64,000 nt of DNA from Gigaspora rosea (Eukaryota > Glomeromycota > Glomeromycetes > Diversisporales > Gigasporaceae). The stretch is taken from assembly GCA_003550325.1 (NCBI GenBank), contig QKWP01000048.1, forward strand, positions 134,561 to 198,560, in the 5' to 3' direction. Made by a program: the position numbers and the translations under genes. The notes beneath the pieces were generated by a model. The model searched no databases. It was not told where the DNA came from and saw only the letters and a program-made list of their open reading frames with translations. Every line of letters begins with the position of its first letter. Positions within the stretch are counted from its first letter, which is position 1. This document shows, piece by piece, positions 23,301 through 35,329 of the stretch.

Positions 23301-26300
23301 AAATAATAAACTTAATGTTCAGAATGATATCATGGATAAATTACCAATTAATGATAAAAACATGGATGTTGATAAAATGCTTCCGAAAAATGTCATTACT
23401 TATTTCTCTACAGATGATCTTGTTAATGAGAAAAAATATCAAATTTTACTTGTTGATGATAATAATGATATGAGGTAATAGTTTTTATAAATAAATTGCT
23501 TCTTATTACTCTTATTACATCATTCACCGTTATCGTTAATGACTCTAATTAATCATTTTTATAGAGAATATCTGGCAGATCTTTTAAAAGAATTTGATGT
23601 ACATCTTGCCTGTGATGGCCAAGATGCAATAAGGGTCTTAAAAAAACTTAATATATATTATCTGGCAGATCTTTTAAAAGAATTTGATGTACATCTTGCC
23701 TGTGATGGCCAAGATGCAATAAGGGTCTTAAAAAAACTTAATATATTACCTGATTTAGTCCTTAGCGGTAAGTAATTTTCGATTTTGATAGATACAAATT
23801 ATTGAATAGCAATTTTTTTCGTACTGTACATCAGTTCGCGTAACTTCGACTTTTGGTACATATTTTTTTAAAAAATTTAAACGAAGATATTTGACAATCA
23901 CCTAAAGAAATTCGATGAAAATTTTTTAACTTTAATTCTATGGATTTTTGACAATCACCTAAAGAAATTCGATGAAAATTTTTTAACTTTAATTCTATGG
24001 ATTTGTACTGCGTTTATATTTGAAAGTCGTTTTAAATTATGACATGCTTTTTAAACGAAGATATCTCAACAAAAGTCTAATGAAATCTGATGAATTTTAA
24101 TTCTACAAATATGGATTAAAAAATTTCATCGAATTTCATTAGGTGGTTGTCGAGTTATCTTCGTTTATATTTTTAAAAAAAACTGCTGCACTTCTGATAG
24201 TAATTATGATACGATTTCAAAGAAGATATCTCATAACTACCTAATTAAATTCGGCGGAAACCTTTTTTTTTAATTATACAAAAAGAATTAACACCTGATC
24301 GACTAATTATTTGGTTTGTTTTTGATTTCAAAACAAAACAAATAGCAACCGGATTAGGGTAATAGCCAAAAGACTTTTCTAACCCAAAATTTCACAAGAA
24401 ATTTATTTTTTGAATAAAAATGAAAAGTTCATAGGCAAAATTCTAAGTTAAAAGCGATTTTTTTATAAAAATCATAACCGACGTTACAGCGATGTGATGC
24501 ATCGCTTTTGGATTTACTAATTTCCTCCAAGTTTCTATTGGCTGGATTAGAGAGTAATATGCCAAAATTTCGTAAGTAATTTTTTTTTTAGTCCGCCAAA
24601 GGTGGTTTCTTATACTTTACAAAAAAATGGGATTATTGTTTTGTTTGTCACGTTACACCTGGTCTTGCTCTCTGATTGGCCAAAATCGAAACTTGGGGGG
24701 AAACTATTTGCAAAATGATGATCAACTTTGCAGATCGCAACACACATGTAGAATGTTGCCCGATTGCTCGATTGTCCGAAGTCGTTTTTAAGAATATCGG
24801 TATATTGTTTTGAGGACTCAGGTATAGAAAATCGTTAAATTATAATATTTATTTGAATTGAAGTTTTTTAAGAAAGTCACTTTACAATCGTTTAATCGGA
24901 CGACAATCTGCGATCTGCAAAATTTGAAAAGATACATCATTTTCAAACAGCGATAAAATAGATAAATTAAAATTTTTATCGAATTTTATTTTAGATAGAT
25001 CTACATTTAAAGAGAAGATAATCTCCCAATAAATTTTGGTGAATTTTTTTTTTTTTTAATTCTGCAAATCTGTAGAAACGAAATAAAAAAAATTATGGAA
25101 CTTTATCGGTTGATCATTAAGATACACTTCGTTTAAAATTTTTTTTTTTTAAAAAAAAAAGATGTACCCGAAATTACATAAACTTGCTGATTATTGAATA
25201 ATATATCATTATATATATAACATATATTATTGTTATTATTATTTGAATTTAATAGATATCATGATGCCAAATATGAATGGATACGAGCTATTAGAAGCAT
25301 TAAGATCTAGTATTAAAACTCGAATGATTCCCATCATATTATTATCTGCAAAAGCTGGTGAAGAGTCAAAGATCGAAGGTAATTTAAAAATTATTACATT
25401 ATTATCATTGCTATAGTTTATTAATAAACTTTATCCGGCAAACTCATATTATTATGAAATTATTTCTTGTTAATTTTCATGTATTACGATGTAAACATGA
25501 TTATTAAAATTAAAACTCAGCCGATAACACCTACAAATCATGATAATAAATTGCCGGATAACGAATATAGTAATTTGGCAAATGATTGGCTACATGTGCC
25601 CTTGGAGTTGCACGTGTTCATTTGCCAAATTACCTTTATTTAACAATTTATTATCAACAATATTGAATATTGCTTTCATTATATTTTTTTTTAGGTTTGG
25701 ATAAAGGTGCAGATGATTATTTGGTAAAACCATTTTCTGCTCGTGAATTAATTACTCGTATTCGAGCAAATATTGAGCTTTCACATCTTCGTCGTAAAAT
25801 ATTATTTCAACAATATAAACAAGAAGAAACAAAACAATTATTGCTTACAATATCAAATAAGATTCTTTCTGGATTAGATATAAATGAAACATTATTAGAT
25901 ATTATAAAAGAAATTCATCATAAATTACCAAGTGAAAGAATTTTAATTATTTCAAGCGATCAATCTGGATTTAAAAATAATAAGGTAGTTGCTTTATTTG
26001 ATGGATCGGAAAATATCCCATCAACAAATCATCTATTCAATGAAACTAATTATAAAAACAAATCATCACAAATATTATCCAATTTACAAGAATTTTTATA
26101 TAATAATTCAGGAATTAATATTTATTTAGATGTATATTGTGATGATGTTTGTAAAAATGTATCAGTATTATCTGTAGAAATAAGATTGAATGATACTTGT
26201 TGGGGATGGATAAAGTTATATAGATCTCCAAATTCTATTTGGCTCGATTCTGAAATTGAATTATTACAACAAATATCGAATCAAATAAGTATAATTATTA

Positions 26301-28699
26301 ACTACGTAAATATTTTAAAAGAAAATGCTGAAAATGAAATTAAAATAAAAACTGTTGAAATTGCAAATAAGGCAAAGAGTCAAATCTTAGCAAATACTTC
26401 TCATGGTAAACATTTGGTTATTAGGTTATTAGGTACTAAAATTTTTTATTTTTCTAATTAATTTTAACCCATCATAACTTTTTTATTATAGAATTACGAA
26501 CACCATTAGGTGCAATAGTTGGAATTCTTTCTTCCTTTGAAAATACTTCCTTGACTACTGATCAAAGGGATATGATTAATATCATGGCACATGCTTCTGA
26601 TATAGTTTTATCTATAGTAAATGATATTCTTGACGCAGCAAGATTAGAAGCAGGAAAAGTTACTCTAATAAATAGGACATTTGATTTATTAGAATTATTT
26701 GAAGATAAAATTGAAAAATTTGGAAAAAGAGCTGGTGCCAAAAAGATTGATTTAATTGTAAATTGTGAAATAGATTCGTTTCCAAGATATGTTAAGAGTG
26801 ATCCTGATAGGTGATTTTTTTTATATAAGGTGTATAAAAAAATTGATAGGAAATTATTACTTACCTAGCCTCTTATTATTGTAAATAGGCTGAAACAAGT
26901 TTTATCTCATTTATTATCAAACTCGTAACTATTTATTTATTATTTTATTTATGCTGTTTTTTTTTATACTTTTTATATACATTAGTTTATTTTTTTAATA
27001 ACTTTTCATAATCTTAGAGTTAAATTTACTGATAAAGGTAAAATTGTACTGACAATTTCAATACAATTTCAAGAATTTGTCGATAAAGACAAAGAGAAAC
27101 CGACTTATGGTCAAATGATTCAAAGAGGATGTTTGTTGATAGAATTATACGATACAGGCATTGGGTAAGATACTTATGATTAATAGATTTTAATGAATAT
27201 GATATTTTTATATTGGCATAAAAAATCATCTAATCCAATTATAATAATAGCATGGATTCAGAATACATAAAACATGCTTGGCAAAGCTTTTCACAAGGTG
27301 ACATGTCAATAACAAAAATGCAAGATGGTACAGGACTAGGTCTCTCAATTTGTAAAAATTTAGTAGAAATTAATGGAGGAGAAATTAAAGTTGAAAGTGA
27401 ATTAGGAAAAGGAAGTAAATTTTGGTTTACGTGGAATGTTGAATTATTATCATCAATGACCTCTTCATTATTAAGTTCACAATTTGATCGAATGAATTAT
27501 GTATTACCTCAATCTATAAAGCAAAAACGAATACTAATAATTCATTCAGTTGAAGATGCTAGAAATTCAATGTTGAATTATCTTAAAAAGATTAAAAAAG
27601 TTGATGCATTTGATACCTTTGATAAAGGTATTAGAGCAGCAAAAAAATATAAAGAATTGAATAATCAATTTGCTTATGATATAGTGTTTATTAGTCTTTA
27701 TGAAACTAATGAAGATGAGATCATGAAATCAATATTAGAATTAAGAGGATTAGATACAAATAATAATAATTTAGTAATAATTTTTATAGTATTTCCAACT
27801 AACGAAGAAAATGAATTAGCAGAAAAATTAATTGGAAAAATTGGAGGAGCAACTAGTATCCTTTATACTCCAATTACATGGAAAAAGATAGTTAATCTAT
27901 TTATGTATATGGAAAAAAATTACATGACCATTGAAAATATTTTCAAGCAAGAAGATTATAGATTTTTTAAAGATGTAGATACAAATCAAGATATAAATAA
28001 AGATATAAAAGAAAGTGATTCTAAGAATAGCAAGTGCATTTTATGTGTGGTATAGTCTGATTTCATTTTTTATTTAAGTTATTTAATTTTTTTTTAAGTG
28101 ATTAACTAACATTCTTATTATTTATAGGATAATAATTATATCAGTTTAGAGGTAATTATAAATTTAAATATGCATACTGATAGGCTCACATTATTTATTA
28201 ATTTTTTAATTTGTTTTTAGAATACATTACGACAAGTTTCAAAACTTGGTTATTCTACAATTTTTGCAACAAATGGTCTTGAAGCGGTTAAATTAATTGA
28301 TTCAAAATTTAGATCATTAAATGATACATATTCGAGTTCATTCTACTCAAATATGGACCAACTAAAGTCTCACAGAATTTCATTAATTATAACAGAATGT
28401 AATTTAGTAAGTTTGTTCAGTAAAATTTATTATTTACAGCCATCATAGTTATCTTAGTAAAATATTCACAATTAATTAATTTTTATATTTAGCCAATGAT
28501 GTCAGGCTTTGATGTCTCACAAGCAGTTCGAGCAATGAAATCACCAATTTCAGATATACCAATTGTTGTCCTGACGGCTTTACCCATAGAAGAAATACGA
28601 AATAAATGTATTGAGTCAGGAATAAATGATTATCTTGCAAAGCCTTTGAAAACTGAAGAGCTTGAAAAAGTTCTTACTAAATGGATTATTGAAAATTAG
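20345..28699 (+). CDS. Dual hybrid histidine kinase, copy A (complete, 21 exons)
   Basis: Proposed exons: 20345-20482, 20556-20628, 20703-20738, 20828-20894, 21116-21336, 21424-21914, 22023-22158, 22240-22376, 22459-22675, 22778-22882, 22982-23474, 23565-23767, 25256-25378, 25695-26405, 26492-26810, 26889-26924, 27018-27164, 27251-28049, 28128-28151, 28221-28406, 28493-28699. They join in phase to 4869 nt, 1622 codons plus stop; an in-frame TAA directly precedes the ATG. Domains: PAS about 1-178; GAF 185-342; HisKA with ISHELKTPL (His384); HATPase (NLCSN 504-508, DTGVG 539-543, GTGIGLA from 569); receiver (DD 699-700, D773, K825); GAF-like 870-1035; HisKA with SHELRTPL (His1050); HATPase (DTGIG from 1214, GTGLGLS from 1244); degenerate receiver about 1300-1440; last receiver 1479-1622 (E1551, T1582, K1604). 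No membrane segment is seen, so a cytosolic sensor feeding an HPt phosphorelay is likely (inference). The PAS-GAF-HisKA half closely resembles bacterial PAS/GAF hybrid kinases. Oddities: a 30-residue duplication in receiver 1 and Glu for Asp in the last receiver. Confidence 0.9.
23569..23748 (+). repeat. Perfect 90-bp in-frame tandem duplication inside receiver 1 of copy A
   Basis: Bases from 23569 recur identically 90 bp later, both inside exon 12. The reading frame stays open, so 30 residues (YLADLLKEF...RVLKKLN) occur twice. This repeats helix 1, strand 2 and helix 2 of the receiver fold before strand 3 and the phosphorylated Asp. Copy B has one unit at 60358-60447. The identity of the two units implies a very recent event or an assembly artefact. 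Confidence 0.95.
23768..25255 (+). other. Long intron 12 of copy A (1488 bp)
   Basis: GTAAGT at 23768 and a TAG at 25253-25255 split the Asp codon of receiver 1. Other introns of this gene are mostly 65-100 bp, apart from a few of 220-320 bp. The intron holds a 57-bp tandem duplication (about 23892-24005) and several inverted stretches built on AAACGAAGATATCTC / GAGATATCTTCGTTT (23876-24250). It also holds a segment with the CACGTTACACCTG motif next to TTGGCCAAAAT (about 24650-24690). Much of it is shared with copy B, so the insertions are largely older than the duplication. Confidence 0.85.
25379..25694 (+). other. Intron 13 of copy A with an A-specific hairpin insert
   Basis: The matching intron of copy B (63339-63455) is only 117 bp, so copy A carries about 200 extra bases. 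The extra part holds a perfect inverted repeat GTAATTTGGCAAATG (25569-25583) / CATTTGCCAAATTAC, and an outer pair TATCCGGCAAA / TTGCCGGATA. It looks like a small foldback element that entered copy A after the duplication. Confidence 0.7.
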
Positions 28700-29200
28700 T
28701 ACTAATCAAAATTAAAGAATTATGCAAAATAGTTAATTGTTTTTCTAAGCTTATTTTAACTTTATCAACAGTATGCTTTATAGTTCTTTTATGTTATATA
28801 GTTATATGTTAATTGTTCAAAGCAAGCAGCGCATAGTATGCATTATGCACAATAGTTTATATAATAATTACTTTTCCAGAATTTATATCCATCTTATGTT
28901 TCCTTTAAAATAAGTTATATTTATTTTATATTATGTTTTATGTTATATGACTTTTATTGACCACAAATACCAATTCACTGATCCTAATTTTTAATATCAA
29001 TATTTCGAATAATACTAGTTAATTTTTCTACTTGACTTTTCAAACTATTACGATCGGTAATTAGTTGTTTATTCATTATTTTCAAGGTGTATTATTATTA
29101 GTGATGTGCCGCGTATAGTACAGTATGCAAAAAATTTTTTAGAATATTCTAGAACAAATCATAAAACTATTCATATCTAAATTTTCCTTATGAAACTGCT
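28700..29200. other. 3' flank of copy A
   Basis: ATTAAA at 28711 could serve as a poly(A) signal just after the stop at 28697-28699. No other gene is visible. The right limit of the segmental duplication is not visible because copy B runs out of the window. Confidence 0.5.
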
Positions 29201-29209
29201 AGGGTTGCA

Positions 29210-29527
29210 TCGGTCCTGAAAAAGACCGGTCCAGGACCGGGACCGATAAGGACCGTGGGACCATTAAAGGACCGGTCCTGGGACCGGTCCTTGTAAACAT
29301 AACTGTGATATTCGTATCACCCAATCAAATTTCTTGATCAGGGTGTAACGTAGATCATATGATCTTTGTTTAAATAATTACGCCAATAAAATCTTATGCA
29401 TTAAGATTGACGTAATCATTAAAGGACCGTTATGGGACCGAAGGACCGGACCGGACCGGACCGTAAGCACTATGATAACGGTCCTCTTAGGGACCGGACC
29501 GGACCGGACCGGACTGATGCAACCCTA
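29210..29527. mobile_element. hAT-type MITE with GGACCGG subterminal repeats (318 bp)
   Basis: Ends TAGGGTTGCATCGGTCC and GGACTGATGCAACCCTA are inverted with one mismatch. The 8-mer GAAACTGC occurs perfectly on both sides (29202-29209, 29528-29535). About 100 bp at each end is packed with GGACCGG/CCGGTCC. It has no coding capacity, so it would be moved by an autonomous hAT elsewhere. Confidence 0.95.
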
Positions 29528-29539
29528 GAAACTGCCTTT

Positions 29540-30780
29540 TATTTTCTAAGCAAATTTATTCCTTGCAAAATTTTGTATATAGATACTTTATATATCATAT
29601 GCATACTATACGTATTTCACATACTATACACACTATACATCTATACGTACTGTACGTACTGTACGTACTGAACGCTAAAAAAATTCAGACATCACATAAA
29701 TGGCACATCACTAATTATTATCGATCTTTAAATTAGTTGTTGGTCCTGACCCTGTCCAGTACCGTATACTTATAGGTGTTGCAAATTAACAAAGTCATTA
29801 AGATCCAACTCTCCTTCCAAAATAGTATTAAAGAACCTATAATTTGAGGACCTGAACTATAATTTGGATTTGTAATATTGCAATAATTGCAACCATTCTG
29901 ATATCATTATAACATAGTAGATCCAAAGTTGCGTTACATGTGCCCTTAAATTCTTTGGAATTTTTCATTTAGCTAATCGTTTGCATTTACATAATGTACT
30001 GCTATTATTGTATGTTAGAAATGACACTAAAAAATTATAGGATATCGGTTACGTAAATTTATTATGTGGGCCAAGTTGTTTATCTGGGAATCACATATAG
30101 TATTAACGTTGTTAACGGTGGAGAATATAACGGTTCAAGATGCTTCGATTCGACGAGATTTATTCAAAGATAAAATATGAAGAACACACAAGAAGAGGCT
30201 TTTATTAAATGGATTTTTAAATGTAAAAAGAAAGATTTAATTCGAATTAAATTTAATCATTTTATATAATTTCGATTTACATATAACCTCATCTATCCTA
30301 TCATGTGAAATTAAAAAATGAGAAAAAATTTTTTTATAGGAAGGAAGCCTTAAGGCTGTGAAAAAGGGAGGTCCTAATTTAATTTTTCCTTTTTCTACGT
30401 ACTGGAATTGACAATGAATTCCATTACTTAACTTTTTTTGATTTTATTGTTCCGAACATGTCAATTCAGAAGAACGGGGAAAGGTCACGTGTCAATGTCA
30501 TATTCGGATCATGGACAGTGTTCGAAATTTCTGATACAAATATTTTCTCATGAGAACAATACGAAAGTTATAGATGTTCTCAAGCGTTATGTTATGTTCT
30601 CACGCAGACGACATAAATACAGAAATAAAAAAAAACATATTAGGGGTTTAGACCTAAGGTTCAAGATTCTAATTTCGAATTAAATTACAGTAGTGACATA
30701 TTTGTTTTAAATAAGTGATATATAGATCCTATTTATTTTTACTTGTAAGCTTTTTTATAGTAATAAATACATACTAAAGA
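29540..30780. other. Gene-free stretch with CpG
   Basis: Holds a CGTACTGTACGTACTGTACG microsatellite at 29646-29675. An 81-codon frame at 30438-30683 has no recognisable domain. TGTTCTCA/TGAGAACA motifs at 30548-30606 form weak inverted repeats. Confidence 0.5.
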
Positions 30781-30784
30781 GTTT

Positions 30785-30955
30785 TTAAAAAAATTTAAAC
30801 GATGATATAAAAAATTTTTAAAAAACATTAAGCGATGATATATTAAAGATTTTTTTTTAAAAAAAAAAAAATTTAAGCGATGATAATTATTAAAAAAATT
30901 TAATTGATGATATATTAATTAAAAAAAAAATTTTAAGCAATGATTATAATTCTTT
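30785..30955. repeat. Degenerate tandem repeat (AAATTTAAGCGATGATATAT)
   Basis: Five units of about 25-50 bp, each with A(A/G)CGATGATA or a decayed form, separated by A and T runs. Confidence 0.8.
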
Positions 30956-33900
30956 ATTATTACAATAAATTATATGACATACATCATCAAACTTATTTAT
31001 CTCCGGATAACTCTATTTCATTTTCTGATTTTGTAATTTCAAAACAGAAATAGGACTTTTCGAACTCCCACTTATTTCAAAATAAGTTAACTCTGAAACC
31101 CCAATGTTATAGATATGAAGCAGCCCTCAAATAAGTGTTATAATGATATACATTATGATGATTAATTGAAATGTAAATTAGATAAGTCTTTTTAACTTAG
31201 ATCATTCATTATATCATGATAATTATATTTATCAGTTTCTGATTTTGCATGACATTATGCAGCTAAAAATTATATATTTGTGAGAACATTATTATTTATT
31301 GTTCTTAAAACATTTTTAATAGTGAGCAATAAAAAATTTATACTATTTACAAATTTATAATAGTGCTCTTATGAAAACTCCAAGAACAATAATTTCACAC
31401 ACTGACTATGGCATCTACGTACATTTTTGCGTACGTACATTGCAGAAGATGAGAATATCCTGGCTTGGCAAAGTTTGCAATTAGTCGAGTATCTAAAAAA
31501 AGAGATTGCTCAACTAATTTTGTCATCAATGAAATATGATTTTCTCATTATACTTAAAAGTCTTCAAGGAATATAAAAAATCTGAGTAGTCCGAAAATGG
31601 ATTCAAGTCATGTGTACACATTTTAGCCAATCAGCTATAGAGATCGACACGGATCAGTCCGATGTTTATTCTTGGTTTTCGGACACTAACGGTATCCATT
31701 TTCCTATCATAGTATAATTGAAAATTTACTATCGAATTATTCCGTCTGCGAAATAAGTTATTGGCAAATAAATTGTGTGTGAAATAAACTTGCCCAGAAA
31801 CTAATCTAGTCTGTAAATTAATTTTTGCGCATTAAAAATTGGTTTGGATTTCTAATAATTTATTATTTGATATGCTAGAATAAACTATAAAATTTTTGTT
31901 ATTTATCTAGTAAATGCAAATACCATAATTCATATTGTTGATTTTTTTTAATAAAAAAAATTGCTACATCAAAGTTACATTATAACAATTGTATACTATT
32001 ATGATTACTAGAAATTCTGGAAGAATTTGTTCGGTACAGAGTAAATCATTATGTAATTTATTCTCCTATACCGCAGTTCGGTATATAGAGTTAACAGGCT
32101 AACCAATAAGTTTATGCACAATACGGTCAGCCATGTGGTGACAATCACTATTTATTGCTAGTATAGCATCATGGATTTTAAAACTATTAAAAAAAAAGAT
32201 TATGTATTCATCTGCCCAAATATAGTCTATTTTACTGCTGTACCTATTGCTATGCCAAGTGTGTTGTAGTTGGTTAGTATAGTGTACTAAATTATAAATA
32301 TTGGTGCTATAGAGGTAATTAATTAGTTAAAATTTGGTGGAAACAGTAACTATAATAGTTGATATATTGTCTGAGTTAAAGTCTTCTAGAAAATAATTCA
32401 TAGTTGCTTCTAAAAATTTGTCTTGTTCATGATATAACCTCTTGTTGGGTATCTTTCTGTTGTTAATATTGGTTAATAAGAGGTAGGTAGAAATAATTCT
32501 AAACTAACAGCTGCTTCAAAATGTGTTATAATACATAGTTATAAGTAGGTTATGATTATTAGACAAGTGCCTTTTTTGGAAGTAGATAAGTTTGCCCAAT
32601 AGTAGGTAAAGATTAGAGTTGAGGAATTTTTTTTATTGTTTCTGCCATTTTGGTTTTAGTTAAGCTTGCAATATGTATATTATTTTATAAAAGAATTCTT
32701 CTAATAGAAGTCACTTTTCAGAATTATTATAGCCTTGAATGTTGCTAGATAGTATTGTAGAAAAGGATATTAATTAAATTATTAAAGTTATTTATTCAGT
32801 ATTCATTGGCATGGGGTTGACCAATGCTATAGATGGAGGGCATGATTTTGAAAGATTAAAAAAATTGCATTATACTAAATTTGAGCCTATTTTACATTAC
32901 ATGTCAATTTAGTTTGTCAAATTAAGTTATTATATAAAAGGTTTATTAAAGTTACAAGTTGAATTTAAAAGATGTGTATAATTTTTTTTATTCAGGTTAT
33001 AGTTAAATAATTTATTGAATAATAAGGATATCAAACCACAATAGAGCTGAATAAATTTCTCTTGGCCTTGGACTTGGGGCCTTTATATACATTTTAAGTT
33101 CTAACTATGTTTATTACTTTATTACTATGCTTACACTATAATGACTATGTTAACTCCTCTACTATTATGCTTATACAATTTCTATTTTGTCTGTTTTATA
33201 ACTTCAACTATGCTTACATAGCAATAGAGATGTTACCTCTGGACTTTCCAAGCCTCTATTTGTACAACAAATTTAAGTAACTATATCTATATATCTACTA
33301 TTTATTTTGATATATCTAAAATAATAATTATATAATTAAGCCACTAAGCTACCAAGCCACCTATAGTTACCATTTTGAAATAAAGTATAAAATGTTCAAA
33401 AAGAATTTACAATTTTACCATAATCAGATAGCAGTATTGATAGCAGTGAAATTACTTTTCTTAATGAAAATTTTTTGTTGAAATCATTGAAATTATTTGA
33501 TGTTAAAATTGGTGAAATTGGTAAAATTAATTTTTTACTATTAAAAATTAATTTAAATTATATAAAATATTAGTTAAAAACTAAACTTAAATACAATAGG
33601 TGTTTTATATTAATTTATAAAATATTAAAAATGTTAAAATTTTTGTTGAAATTATTGTTAAAATTAAAAAAATTAAAATGAATTTCACTGCCATCTATAG
33701 ATAGCAGCACTTAATTCAATAAGAGTTTATAGAAAATTTACTGTGACCAAAGTAAAATTTTTTATTTATAATAATAAAAAGATTAAGTCAAATTTGTTAT
33801 ACTATTAGATAAATAGATCTTTAATGATGGGAGCACAATATATTTACAAATCTATAGATATATTACACAAATATGCAAGAAAATGCAGGTATCTTTTTGA

Positions 33901-34500
33901 TAATTAGAATCTATAATATTTTTTAGTATTTGCTTATATAATGTAAATCCTTTGCTATGCTCTGAACAATTATAATTCAATTCTTCAAATTACTAGATGG
34001 ACAATATTTCAAAAACCTTATAAAAAACTAGGCACTTAAATTGTTTAAAGAGAGTAAAAGAATATGCTATATTCTACTATATTACTATATATTAATTATA
34101 GTATAATTACCATAGATTCTCAAAAATAAGCTGCCCAAAATAAGCTACCCTCAATTCTTCTAGAGCAGAATAAGCACAATACCAAAAGAAGAGAAAAATT
34201 GGTGAGAGACATTCTCCTGTTAAGGATCAGAACAACTCTAGAACAGTTTAATATTAGGAAAAACCATTGCTAACATACTCATTCTTTGGTTAAAAAAGTA
34301 GATAACTATGTTTCGGAAAAACATTTGGAAAGAAAAGTGCAAAAGAATTGTCAAATAGAAGAGAGATATGGGTATTACTGCTAAAAAAAAGAGGTGGCCA
34401 CTAAGGGGCGTGCCAGAAATTACGTGGTATTTACTATGCATACATGGTTAGGGAGGCATTCATGTCTATATATAATATATATATATAATATATTAAATCA
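30956..34500. other. Gene-free stretch crossing into CpG-poor DNA
   Basis: Contains a GCGTACGTACATTG microsatellite at 31428 and inverted pieces around 31260-31390. From about 32126 to 34311 I see no CG dinucleotide. 32150-32530 may be a heavily decayed coding remnant on the minus strand, but no family can be named. A lone left arm of the TA-flanked MITE family (CTCAAAAATAAGCTGCCC) is at 34113. Confidence 0.5.
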
Positions 34501-34516
34501 CATATATGGGACCTGT

Positions 34517-35020
34517 GGGTTGATAGCATAGTGGTTGCGCTCCCAGGTTCACAATTGCAAAGTTGCTAGTTTGAGCCCTACTAAGAACAAAAAAACTAAA
34601 TAAGGTCATGAGACAGATGAACTGATCCAGGATTATGATTGAAGATTCAGCCACTATCTTCTATGATTGATGCTCCTAATTAAAAAACTTCTAGTAAAAT
34701 TTCAGTCAAAATTGAATATCTTCAGTGAAATTCCAATTGCTAAGAAAACACTACTAGTGAAATTCCAGTTGCTAAAAAGATACTACCATTGAGATTCCGG
34801 TTAAATTAGAATACCTCTAGCAAAATTCTAATTGAAATTGTTGAACATTACCAGGTTAATCTAGTAGAAACATTAAAATAGTTAGCATGTATGTAGATTA
34901 TTACAATGTATGTAGAGGACCTGGTTTAGAAGGCCTCATGAAATTAAGTAAATAATAAAATTATGCCTCCTGGCATGGCATCCCATCCCTTTATCGAAAG
35001 GGTTTAACAAAAATAAAACA
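34517..35020 (+). mobile_element. SINE-like element with tRNA-derived head
   Basis: A box TAGCATAGTGGT at 34524-34535 and B box AGTTTGAGCCC at 34568-34578 are spaced like a tRNA gene. The body has loosely repeated AAATTCCAGTTGCTAA motifs (34690-34830). The end near 34975-35010 reads CATCCCATCCC, ATCGAAAGGG and a short A-rich tail. The right limit is approximate. Likely transcribed by Pol III when intact and moved by a LINE (inference). Confidence 0.65.
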
Positions 35021-35059
35021 CATATATAGTATATAATGTATATAATATATATATTATTA

Positions 35060-35210
35060 TATTAAGTAACCTTTGGTCTACTAGTCCATTTTGGATGATT
35101 TTACTACCAAAATGATCATCTTAATAAGACGATTCTAACAAGCCAAAATCATCAAAATCCAATCATAGGGTCACAAGATCATTAAGGTTTTGTATTATTT
35201 TATATATTTT
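35060..35210. repeat. Single arm of the foldback repeat at 38965-39300
   Basis: TAAGTAACCTTTGGTCTAC, ACCAAAATGATCATCTTAA and CAAAATCCAATCATAGGGTC align with 38969-39100. The inverted second arm is missing here. Confidence 0.75.
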
Positions 35211-35329
35211 TTAAAATAAACTAGTTTGTACATGTGCTTTGCCATGTATATCAGAGTAAAATCACTAAAGAAATTTCATAACAGTAAGATTACTGTATTA
35301 ATATATATATATATATATATATATGTATA

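Noticed and set aside
23539-23564. A separate gene starting at the ATG before exon 12.
   Set aside because: These bases are the end of intron 11. The frame joins exon 11 through the AG|A arginine codon, as in copy B.
28041-28055. Kinase A ending at the TAG after LCVV.
   Set aside because: GTATAG there is a plausible 5' splice site, and joining to 28128 restores receiver motifs up to a natural stop at 28697. A shorter isoform cannot be excluded.
29432-29671. 79-codon frame with GPDRTGPDR repeats as a low-complexity protein.
   Set aside because: It reads the GGACCGG subterminal repeats of a MITE and then an ACGT microsatellite.
34517-34590. A functional tRNA gene.
   Set aside because: The B box has two mismatches and the acceptor ends do not pair. 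The sequence continues into a repeat body with an A-rich tail.
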